A stretch of 64,000 nt of DNA from Serripes groenlandicus. Its lineage: Eukaryota > Mollusca > Bivalvia > Cardiida > Cardiidae. The stretch is from the NCBI GenBank assembly GCA_031761405.1, contig JASEVX010000001.1, forward strand, positions 42,479,359-42,543,358. The letters are read 5' to 3'. Made by a program: the position numbers and the translations under genes. The notes under the pieces were generated by a model that worked only from the letters and a program-made list of their open reading frames with translations, had not been told where the DNA came from and did no database searches. Below are positions 42,524-51,419 of this stretch, piece by piece (within the stretch, counting starts at the first letter, position 1; every line of letters starts with the position of its first letter).

Positions 42524-42690
42524 GCCTTTCCCTTATACGTAGCACATTAAGTAAAAATTGGAACATCTTTCTAAATGAAGGTATAATTTATGGACATAAA
42601 GTAGAAAACATTGTAGCAAAAGGATAAATTCCTCGTGATCAATTTCTCTTTTTGTCACAATGTTTTCAAAAGTCGCTGCAGCTATTGTCA
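42524..42690. mobile_element. TTAA-MITE, shortened copy
   Basis: TTAA at 42520-42523 then GCCTTTCCCTTATACG. Core GTAGCAAAAGGATAAATTCC / TCAATTTCTCTTTTTGTCAC. It breaks off after AAAAGTCGCTGCAG. Confidence 0.75.
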
Positions 42691-42814
42691 GTCTTTTGGA
42701 TTACGTGTACATAGAAATACGTTTACTTGATTTTCTGAATGCTAATCACGACACGAGTTCACATCAGTTTCGTCAACTCGAGATTGTGCGTTTGTTATCC
42801 GACAGCTTTGATTT

Positions 42815-43092
42815 TCAATTGCTCAATTTTCCACAATAATTTCAACTCTTTTCAATTGTCTTACTATCATTTATAAAGATTTTCTATGTTTTGTACTTGA
42901 TGATTTTAAAGTCTGTCAGAGTAAACATCATTGAAATCATTGTGGCAAAAGGAGAAATTGCTCATAATGAGCAATATCTGCATTTGCCACAATAATTCAA
43001 CACTTTTCAATTATCATACGATCATTTATAGAGATTTTTTTTACTTGATAATTTCAAAGTCGTCTACTGCAGATTTGTTTTAGGTGGGAACC
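42815..43092. mobile_element. TTAA-MITE, one and a half copies
   Basis: A right half (CAATTGCTCAATTTTCCACA to TTTTAAAGTCTGTCAGAG) is followed by a second copy with core GGAGAAATTGCTCATAATGA / GCAATATCTGCATTTGCCAC, ending GTCTACTGCAGATTTGTTTT then AGGTGGGAACCCC. The LINE begins about 120 bases further on. Confidence 0.75.
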
Positions 43093-43230
43093 CCTTATCC
43101 ATTATCATGACTTACCGATACAAACGAAAAACAGATTTTCTGTGTGTCAGCATTATTTGATAAAACATTATCATAACAGGGCGTGTATACAAATACTCTA
43201 CTAATGCAATAATGCATTGGTACCGCCCTT

Positions 43231-44628
43231 GTGAATGTTGATGCTGCATTACAAACAATTTCGAATCTTGTATCCGAAGTAAGAACAGTAGCTGCCAAAT
43301 TCTCCTTAAACTTTGGAGGTCAATTGTCAAAAGGTAACAAAGGCCTTAAAGAGCAAATAGAATCACTAGAGTCAAAAGTCAAACACAATAATCAAACTGT
43401 TGAATCCTTGCATGTCAAATTTAACACGACAGACAATCAAATTAAAAAGCTAACCGAAAATCAGGAAGAAATGATGACAAAACTCAACGACATATCCCAA
43501 CAAATATCAAATAAAACTTCTAACGATGATTCCATTATTGACAATGTTACCACACCTATTAAGCATAAAGAGAAACAACATTATGTCAAAAACGCGGTCA
43601 ACAGCGTGCCAGAAGATTTGAATTTGACTTCTAAAAGCAAATCAGGGCCACAGCCTGAAAACAGGCAAACTAATTCACAAATGAGCACAGTTCCACAGAA
43701 AAATAATTCAAATGGTCAAGTGTCACAATGCGACAATCTTATACTAAGTGACTCAATACTGAAGAGGATCCGTCCAAGCCAGTTCTCCTCAAGTGAAACT
43801 ACTCAGAAAAGATATATTCGAGGAGGTGCAAAAACATGCACACAGTTTATTAACAACAATGGTGAAAACTTCCGCCCAAAAAGAGTGTTAATTCATATTG
43901 GTACACGTGACATCCGGAATGATGGTGTCAACAAAAATGAATTCAAACTTATGTTTGAATCAGTTCTCAAATCATGGCCATCCTCAGACGTTTACATATT
44001 GCCACTTCTTTATAGAAAAGATACTGAAAACTTTGTAATTGACGAAGCAAATGACAGGATAATATCAGTAGCACATGATTATCCCACTTTAAACATCCTC
44101 AAAGGATTTATACTTACAGATGATATGTTCTACGATTATGTTCATCTCAATGACAGCAGAGGTATTCCTGCTATTACAAATTTTTTGAAGCGCCAGATGA
44201 ACATTCCGTTCACTCAATCAAACACACCCCAAAGGATGAGTAACAAACCTAGTATTCGGCATGGTGAACTGAAGAACTTTAACCCTAGGCAATACAATGA
44301 GAGACCAGCGCACAATGTTGACATCAATAACAACAATCAGCGCCCACCACTGCTCAGAAATTCATTCAACAACAATAACAATCAATGGCCATCACCACTC
44401 GGTAATCCATACAACCACAACAATCAACGCCCACCACCGCTCGGAAATCCATACAACAATAACAATCAATGCCCACCACCGCTCAGAAATCCATACAGCA
44501 ACAATAATCAATGCCAACAACCGCTCGGAAATCAACCTGGACCACATTTCAACATGACGTACTTTAACCCTTGGCTTTACGGACCTCGGAACATGCCCCC
44601 GTATATGCAGAGAATGGATTTTCAATAA
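43231..44628 (+). CDS. LINE ORF1 with SGNH-esterase-like domain
   Basis: Encodes about 465 residues. Residues 36-95 look like a coiled coil (LKEQIESLESKVKHNNQT and on), which in LINE ORF1 proteins supports multimerisation and RNA binding. Residues 167-325 resemble an SGNH/GDSL hydrolase fold as known from CR1 ORF1: LILSDSIL (S175 as the possible nucleophile), IHIGTRDI (the GxND block, with Arg in place of Asn) and YDYVHLN (D302-x-x-H305). Residues 366-435 are five Asn-rich/Pro-rich repeats of about 14-16 residues (NNNNQRPPLL, NNNNQWPSPL, HNNQRPPPLG and so on). The frame opens at a GTG with no in-frame ATG until residue 81, so the true N-terminus is probably missing. No zinc knuckle or PHD finger was seen. 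Confidence 0.85.
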   Translation: MNVDAALQTISNLVSEVRTVAAKFSLNFGGQLSKGNKGLKEQIESLESKVKHNNQTVESLHVKFNTTDNQIKKLTENQEEMMTKLNDISQQISNKTSNDDSIIDNVTTPIKHKEKQHYVKNAVNSVPEDLNLTSKSKSGPQPENRQTNSQMSTVPQKNNSNGQVSQCDNLILSDSILKRIRPSQFSSSETTQKRYIRGGAKTCTQFINNNGENFRPKRVLIHIGTRDIRNDGVNKNEFKLMFESVLKSWPSSDVYILPLLYRKDTENFVIDEANDRIISVAHDYPTLNILKGFILTDDMFYDYVHLNDSRGIPAITNFLKRQMNIPFTQSNTPQRMSNKPSIRHGELKNFNPRQYNERPAHNVDINNNNQRPPLLRNSFNNNNNQWPSPLGNPYNHNNQRPPPLGNPYNNNNQCPPPLRNPYSNNNQCQQPLGNQPGPHFNMTYFNPWLYGPRNMPPYMQRMDFQ

Positions 44629-44703
44629 TGTGTGCCTTAGTGAACCATTCTGATCTACATCTTCCCAACATCTTACCCCCATGAACTCATTGATCCTTCA
44701 ACA

Positions 44704-47700
44704 ATGACAATACATAACCTGAGAATTGGTCTATGGAATATTCAGGGTTTAAACCATGACAAAATAAAGGACCCTATTTTTATGAAAATTATTTCTAATA
44801 TGCATGTTTTCAGTTTAGTAGAAACGTGGAATGACAGTGGAACTATTTTAAGTATACCAAATTATGCACTTATTTGTAACAGTAATCGAACTAAACATAA
44901 AAAAGCCAGGCGTAATTCAGGTGGAATTGCAATATATGCCAAACACTCATTGACAAAAGGCTTGTCTAAGCTTCCTAATGAACATAGTGATATCCAGTGG
45001 GTTAAGCTAAACCACAACGTTTTTAATCTTCCAAGAGATGTATATCTTGCTTTTATCTATTTTTCCCCAGAAAGTTCTTCCGGGCAACCAAAGGATATTG
45101 AAGAAATGTTTTCAAAATTACTCAGAAACATAGAATACTACAGTCAATATGGCGAGGTATTGATTCAAGGGGATTTTAATGCATATACTAGCACATCTTC
45201 TGACTTTGTGTCTTCAGATGAATCTAAGTATCCTCATACAGAGGATGATAATTATGTATATGATATATGTACACCAAGAAATAATCTTGATCATAAAAGG
45301 CCCAATAAGAGTGGCAAGTTATTAATTGAGCTCTGTAAAGAAGCTGGGCTAAGAATACTGAATGGTAGAACTATTGGAGATCTACATGGTAAATATACCT
45401 GTATCAAATATAATGGTTCTAGTGTTGTTGATTATGCAGTTGCATCTGCAAAGTTATTACATATGCATGCCATAAGTAGTTTTACTGTGCATGACTTTAC
45501 ACCATTATCTGATCATTGTGCAACAAGCTGTACCTTACTGACATCTTTTTTTGATAATACAAATACTCAACAAGCATATTTAGAACCACTCCCAGGTAAA
45601 TTTGTATGGGATTCAGAGGCGATTAATCGTTACTCTACTCTTATTCAGAATAATAAGTCTAAAACCAAACTGCAACAATTTCTGAGTAGAAAATATTCAA
45701 ATTGTAATGAGGCTGTAAATGATCTAAATACAATTCTACAAGAAACAGCTATGGCCTCTGCCAAATTTATCAAAGGGCGTATTAAAAAACAAACAAATAA
45801 ACCAAAAAGAAAACCCTGGTTTTCAGAGTCATGTGATGACTTATATAAAACTGTTAAACACTATGCATTTCTTATAAATAAATTTCCATTTAATGGAGCT
45901 TACAGAAAAGAATACTACTCTTATCGCTCAAAATTAAGGCGAAAATGCAAACAAAATGAAAAGAAATACAAAAATGAAATATGTTCTGATCTATCCAGTA
46001 ATATCAACACTGACCCAAAATCCTTCTGGGATTTACTTAATAAATTAAGCAGAGCATCAGACAATAATTCTACTGAAAACATTGATGAGCAAGCATTCTG
46101 TAAATTTTTCAAAAATTTAAATTCTTGTGAAGCACAATCAAAGGACAGTAAATTTCATAGAATTATTCGTACGAAATTAGAAGAACTTAAAATTGCACTA
46201 AATAACGAAGATAATATGTCTTATAATCAACCAATAATGGCAGATGAAATAATTAAAGCCTCTAAAACCCTGAAAAATGGTAAATCCACTGCAAAGGACT
46301 TGATTTCAAATGAAATGATCAAATATGGTATACCAATACTAGTTGGCCCTATTACTAAACTGTTTAACCTTATTTTCAAAGAAGGAACATTTCCTAAGGT
46401 ATGGAATGAAAGCTTCATTTCTTTAATACACAAAAAGGGCAGTAAAATGGACCCTGCAAACTACAGAGGTATATCTATAACTTCTAACCTAGGGAAATTG
46501 TTCAACAAAGTTATCTATATGAGAATTACAACATTTGTCAACGAACATAACATTATAAGTGAAAACCAAATTGGTTTTAAAGAAAAATCCCGCACCTCAG
46601 ATCACATCTTCACCCTAAAATCTATAATAGAACATAAGAAAAATAAGAAGCAGAAAGTGTTTGCTGCCTTCGTTGATCTGAGGAAGGCTTTTGATACAGT
46701 TTGGAGAAATGGATTATTTTATAACCTCTTGGAACTTAAATTTCCCTGCAAACTCTTTAAAATAATTCATTCTATGTATGATGATACTGGGTATAGAATA
46801 AAATTCCCAAATGGTCTTAGTGAAGAATTTGTCTCCACCCGTGGTGTAAAACAGGGAGATGTTCTCAGTCCTATACTATTTAATCTTTACATAAATAATC
46901 TGGTAAACAGTCTTCAAGGTGCTAATACAGACCCGATAGTAATTGGAGACACAACAATAAATTCCCTTTTATTTGCCGATGATATAGTTTTATTATCTAA
47001 TTCTGAGAAGGGACTGCAAACATCTTTAAATGTTCTTAGTGACTTTTGTCAATCTTGGAAACTAGAAGTAAATATAAACAAATCAAAAGTCATTATATTT
47101 AACTCAAATGGCAAAACCCATAATAACTTTTTTAAATATAATAATGAATTCCTGGAAACAGTTAAATCATACTGCTATCTTGGCATGACACTGCAGTACA
47201 CAGGGAATCTAAACCTATGCAGCTCATTGCTAGTGGAAAAGGGTAGAAAAGCCCTTTTCAAAATAAAAAAACCAGTTGGACTTAATAACCCATGCAAGCT
47301 TTTAGAAAAACTATTTGACTCCCTTGTTGTGCCTATTGCTCTATATGGTAGTGAAGTATGGGGGATAGGGAAACAATACAAGGATTCAGATCGATTTGAA
47401 CACTTGCAGTTAAAATTTATTAAAGAAATTCTAGGAGTTAACTGCAAAGCATCAAATGCTGCATGCCTAGCTGAGCTGAACAGATTGCCCCTATATACCA
47501 GAATAGAATCTTCAGCAATAAAATATTGGCTCCATATACTAGAGTCAAATAATTCACTCATTTTAAAAATATATAGAGCAACTGAAGAAAAAAACTCATG
47601 GATAATAAATATGAAAAATCTCATTTCAAAACTTGGATTCCATTTTATTAGTCTAAATCCTTTTGATATTAAGATCTATCTAAAACGCATTCAAGAGAGA

Positions 47701-48171
47701 ATTAAAGATACAGCCTTTCAAAGGCAAGAGACTGACATCAGTCAAAATAAAAAATTAAACTTCTTTAACATACTATATAAACCAAATAAAAGACCCTCAT
47801 ATGTTGATCATTGCAAATCCAAGTGTGATAGATCAACATTATGTAAGTTGAGGATAAGTGCTCATACTCTGTCAGTTGAAAGAGGACGATATTTAAATAT
47901 ACCAAAACAGAGTAGAATATGTCTTTGCTGCAACAACGGAGACGTTGAAGATGAACTTCATTTTCTTTTAAAATGTTCTACGTACAAATACTTGAGAGAT
48001 AACCTCATTAAAAAAATAAATAATGTTCTAATGAACAACAAGTTTATTTTTTTATCATACAACTTGCTTATCTCAATTCTCAATAGTAATTCTCCAACTG
48101 TATTAAAAATTGTAGTGAATTACTTGAATGAATGCTTGTTGGTTAGAAATTCATTGTCAAATGATACTTGA
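44704..48171 (+). CDS. LINE ORF2: AP endonuclease and reverse transcriptase
   Basis: 1155 codons without interruption. The N-terminal APE-type endonuclease shows LWNIQGLN (N12), LVETWND (E40), IQGDFNAY (D157, N159), VVDYAVAS (D243) and LSDHC (D270, H271), the full catalytic set. The reverse transcriptase spans about residues 520-800: NYRGISITSNLGKLFNKVI, FAAFVDLRKAFDTVW, TRGVKQGDVLSPILFNLYIN (G714-D719) and LLFADDIVLLS with the catalytic FADD at 757-760. A C-terminal CX2C-type motif, ICLCCNNGDVEDELHFLLKC (C1073, C1076, H1086, C1091), matches the zinc-binding tail common in these LINEs. All expected active-site residues are present. The ATG at 44704 opens the frame shortly before the first endonuclease block. 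Confidence 0.95.
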   Translation: MTIHNLRIGLWNIQGLNHDKIKDPIFMKIISNMHVFSLVETWNDSGTILSIPNYALICNSNRTKHKKARRNSGGIAIYAKHSLTKGLSKLPNEHSDIQWVKLNHNVFNLPRDVYLAFIYFSPESSSGQPKDIEEMFSKLLRNIEYYSQYGEVLIQGDFNAYTSTSSDFVSSDESKYPHTEDDNYVYDICTPRNNLDHKRPNKSGKLLIELCKEAGLRILNGRTIGDLHGKYTCIKYNGSSVVDYAVASAKLLHMHAISSFTVHDFTPLSDHCATSCTLLTSFFDNTNTQQAYLEPLPGKFVWDSEAINRYSTLIQNNKSKTKLQQFLSRKYSNCNEAVNDLNTILQETAMASAKFIKGRIKKQTNKPKRKPWFSESCDDLYKTVKHYAFLINKFPFNGAYRKEYYSYRSKLRRKCKQNEKKYKNEICSDLSSNINTDPKSFWDLLNKLSRASDNNSTENIDEQAFCKFFKNLNSCEAQSKDSKFHRIIRTKLEELKIALNNEDNMSYNQPIMADEIIKASKTLKNGKSTAKDLISNEMIKYGIPILVGPITKLFNLIFKEGTFPKVWNESFISLIHKKGSKMDPANYRGISITSNLGKLFNKVIYMRITTFVNEHNIISENQIGFKEKSRTSDHIFTLKSIIEHKKNKKQKVFAAFVDLRKAFDTVWRNGLFYNLLELKFPCKLFKIIHSMYDDTGYRIKFPNGLSEEFVSTRGVKQGDVLSPILFNLYINNLVNSLQGANTDPIVIGDTTINSLLFADDIVLLSNSEKGLQTSLNVLSDFCQSWKLEVNINKSKVIIFNSNGKTHNNFFKYNNEFLETVKSYCYLGMTLQYTGNLNLCSSLLVEKGRKALFKIKKPVGLNNPCKLLEKLFDSLVVPIALYGSEVWGIGKQYKDSDRFEHLQLKFIKEILGVNCKASNAACLAELNRLPLYTRIESSAIKYWLHILESNNSLILKIYRATEEKNSWIINMKNLISKLGFHFISLNPFDIKIYLKRIQERIKDTAFQRQETDISQNKKLNFFNILYKPNKRPSYVDHCKSKCDRSTLCKLRISAHTLSVERGRYLNIPKQSRICLCCNNGDVEDELHFLLKCSTYKYLRDNLIKKINNVLMNNKFIFLSYNLLISILNSNSPTVLKIVVNYLNECLLVRNSLSNDT

Positions 48172-48299
48172 GTTATCTCATACTTATCCACTGTCACTCC
48201 TACATTGTACATATTTAATTGTAATTTGTCTGTATTTTGTTGCCATAACCATTTATTGTTAATGTGTTAGTGCTAATAAAGTTATAAAGTTACAAATAG

Positions 48300-50130
48300 T
48301 TGATTGTTTTTGGTACTAATTTAAATTAATCATAACCTCTTGTCCATTTATCTTTAGTATTATATGTTACTTTTTATGATCAGCTTAACTCTAAATTATC
48401 TCATTCACTTAAAACACAGACCCTGCCAGGTTAAATATCCTACATAAAACTTATATCTTCAATAATCGATATCAGCATTACTGACTACAGATTAAATTGT
48501 TCTAATGTTTGTGGATTTAAATGATCTTTTTTCTTATTTCTTCAAGTGAAACGAAATATTGCGGCTTCTCTTTGATGCTTTGCATCAAACATCCGTCTTG
48601 TATAGTATTGTATAGTATTTGTAAATGAATGGACCAAACATTTAAGCTACTTCATGTAGGCCTAGGTGGCGCGATTGTAAAAACCGTAACGGATTTGTAG
48701 CCTATAGACAAAAACAGAGACCTACATGGCCATAAAAGACAAATGAACTTATGACCGGAATTTACTTTAATGTAAAATTTGAAAGATTTTAAATTATTTT
48801 GATTTACATTGTTATTTTAAGGACGATAATAATAAAAACAATAATATCGTCCTTTTCGACAATTCAAAACCATTTGCTATTACATGTTCCGTTGGATTGA
48901 TAAGCCTCGTTCTGAAATTAGAAAAACACGCCATTTTTGTGTTTTCCGTACGAATTTTTCCGTCTGGCTGTACAATTTGGACGACATAGGAAGCAACAGA
49001 AGTCCAAACTCCAATGATGATATGATAAACGGTCTCTAAATCTTCTCATACGGTAGGTCAAATGAAAACATGTACAATGATGAGCAGCTAACTTGTTATT
49101 ATTTACCGTAGCGGTTTCCTTTTTTTTATCGAGTATCCACTTAGACATGAATAACCTTGTTAGCCGGCTCACTTTAGACAGAAATGTCATAATACACATT
49201 ACGTACCCGATATTGTCTTCGGTTTTTCTGACTTATTTGTATATTCGCTGCCAAATTCCATTTTCCAATATAATTAAGTTGTAATATTGCTTATAATTCT
49301 TTTGGTTAATGATATGTCCCAATTTGACTCCCACATCAACCTATCTGACAGCCAACATGGTTTCAATAAGAAACCTTTCTCCGACTCACAACTGATCATT
49401 ACCAACAATCCCGCAAAACGTGAAGACAACAACCACCAGATTGATGTTAACCTTCTGTTTTTGTTCAAAGCGTGAGGCAATACAGTAACTAGAGATGATG
49501 ATGATGAAAGAGCAGTGGTTTCTATATTAAATTCTTGAAAAATATAATATGAGTATAGGTGCTACATATTTCGGGTAAACATTTATTATATGTTGTGATC
49601 GGTGAATAATTCCTCCGAACTGCGGTTAGCCCCTTGCTTGCAGCACGATCAGTTATTTACGTCAATTACGAGTCCTACCGACCTAAGCAAAGAAAATAAA
49701 AATCATCATCAGGTTAAGCTTATATTTAACTTTAAAATATAGCCAAGATTTTAAATCCATGAAATTATGATGACGGGTACAACAAATAATCAACTTGCCC
49801 TTCATAAAGTACTTCAAATAAAACGATTCCATAATTTACGGAACTACACTTGTGACAAGTCAAACTAACGTTTCCTATAATTTCTATCGTTTTCCTTTTG
49901 GTTATTTATTCATCATTTGCGTTACGCTAATAGAATGACGTCATATTACAGGAATTTGGATTTATAACAGTGCTTGCACTAACTTTTTGAAACAGGAAGT
50001 CCTGACTTCCTGGGTCTGAATTTTGGAAGTCCTGCTCTAATTCTTGGAAGTCCCAGGTGATACGCGCTGGCTTTTTTCGCATCTTGCACATTCTATTGTG
50101 TTTCCCTTTGTTTTATTTTTAAATACATTA
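48300..50130. other. Intergenic stretch after the LINE, no gene found
   Basis: Mostly unique-looking AT-rich sequence. An imperfect 36-base hairpin, AAGGACGATA..TATCGTCCTT, lies at 48819-48854. CAGGAAGTCCTGACTTCCTG (49993-50012) is a palindrome followed by GGAAGTCCTG repeats to about 50060, probably the edge of an interspersed repeat; it has no flanking duplication. Short frames (48918-49480) lack family resemblance. Confidence 0.45.
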
Positions 50131-50135
50131 TTGGA

Positions 50136-51149
50136 CAGCGATTTTTTTCCTTCTTTAGCTGGTACCGTTTAACGGACCCATTCACAATTACAAACGGCTC
50201 TTCACAATTTTCCAAAAGGGTCCAACGGACCCATTCACAATTCTGGCCAAAAGGGTCCGTCAATTCACAATTCTGGCCGACTAGCCTAATTTTAACTTTG
50301 TAACTAGCTTTTCTGACAAAATCAAAAACATTCTCGTCCCGTCGCTGTTGTTTACATTTTAAAACAAATCGCAACATTTCTCAGTGCTGTATATCCATTC
50401 AGGTGTCGCAATTATTTATCGGAAACAAATATTTAACGAAATAATTATATTTCTTATTCGTACAATAAGTATTGGGAGTTGGGTCTTGTCGACTTAACCA
50501 CGTGTTTTTAAAAAAAAACATGGCGTCCGACGAAATTTTTCGCTGATGTGAATTGGATTTTCATGTATTTAAATGGTAACTGCATATTTTCTAGACTCAA
50601 TTTAATGTTAAATATGATTTATTTAATCGTTGCAATAGCTGCCTATGATGTTAACAGTTGATAAATGAAAACAACATTACTTATTGAAGACGCATGCATT
50701 TATAACTAAAGCGTCTAGATGATTACGATAAAAACAATTTGACAATGTCGAGATATAATAAATATTATCAGAAAAAACTACCATCAGCGCCTGAAAAGGC
50801 TATAAAACGATCAATTATTTGGTAAAGCACAATTGGACACTAGCCATGATACTGAGCAGCGTACAGAACATTCACCAGGGCCATGCATGGAAACAGTTTT
50901 AACTGTCTAAACCCAACTAGAATTAGGGTCCGTATCGCCTACATCTGAATCTTAAACCGTATCCCCTGCTACTCAAACTGATGATTAAGTGATCGTAGCT
51001 AGTAATGCAAGCATTAACACAGACAGCGGCTTATTATTAAGTTACATAGCTGTAATATTTAAATTCACAATTTTATGGAAACAACAACACTATTTTTCAC
51101 AATTTCCCTGGTACCGGACCCATTCACAATTTAGGTAAAAAAATCGCTG
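50136..51149. mobile_element. CAG-ended DNA element (1014 bp), 5-bp TSD
   Basis: Terminal inverted repeats CAGCGATTTTTTTCC (left) and, on the other strand, CAGCGATTTTTTTACC (right). TTGGA lies at 50131-50135 and 51150-51154. The interior repeats ACGGACCCATTCACAATT at 50171, near 50227 and near 51117, plus GGCCAAAAGGGTCC words. No coding frame. CAG ends with a 5-base duplication recall the minority hAT lineages that make 5-6-base duplications. The assignment is an inference. Confidence 0.75.
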
Positions 51150-51390
51150 TTGGAAAAGAAGCTAATTAATACAGAAAGTGGATATTGCTCCTTTGTCAAC
51201 AATGTTATTGTTGGTTCTATCATAACACTTTTAAACCAGTAGGTTTGTATGTGATATAGAATGCTTTTTTCCAGTCATGTGTCAAAAGCTATCCAGCATA
51301 AAATTCATCAAAAGATTGGCATGGCCATGATTCATTACATTCACATTAAACATGAATTATGTTCTTAAATCACATTCAGTATGGCAAAAG

Positions 51391-51410
51391 CAGAGACATA
51401 TATGTCTCTG
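51391..51410. mobile_element. Ultra-short palindromic insertion (20 bp), 7-bp TSD
   Basis: Perfect palindrome CAGAGACATATATGTCTCTG, the shortest of the set. GCAAAAG is exact at 51384-51390 and 51411-51417. The CAGAG..CTCTG ends are close to the CAGGG..CCCTG ends of the other three. Confidence 0.78.
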
Positions 51411-51419
51411 GCAAAAGGA

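Larger units (their letters stand above)
43200..48297 (+). mobile_element. Non-LTR retrotransposon (LINE, CR1/L2-like group)
   Basis: Two consecutive frames (ORF1 43231-44628, ORF2 44704-48171) are separated by 75 bases. A short 3' UTR ends in an AATAAAGTTATAAAGTTA tandem-like tail. An esterase-type ORF1 plus an APE-type ORF2 and a repeat-like tail rather than poly-A argue for the CR1/L2-related group, though the clade cannot be fixed by eye. The 5' end is probably truncated: there is a stop at 43210-43212 in the ORF1 frame and no ATG at the frame's start. Both frames are otherwise open, so the copy is young compared with the surrounding MITEs. Confidence 0.93.

Noticed and set aside
44297..47624. 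Opposite-strand or out-of-frame ORFs within the LINE (44392-44682, 47175-47624 and others)
   Set aside because: Shadows of ORF1 and ORF2, which carry all recognised motifs.
48819..48854. AAGGACGATA..TATCGTCCTT hairpin as another ultra-short insertion
   Set aside because: The arms are imperfect, the ends are not CAG..CTG, and no flanking duplication was found.
49993..50012. CAGGAAGTCCTGACTTCCTG palindrome as an ultra-short insertion
   Set aside because: The ends fit, but the flanks (TTTGAAA, GGTCTGA) show no duplication, and GGAAGTCC words continue to the right as a simple repeat.
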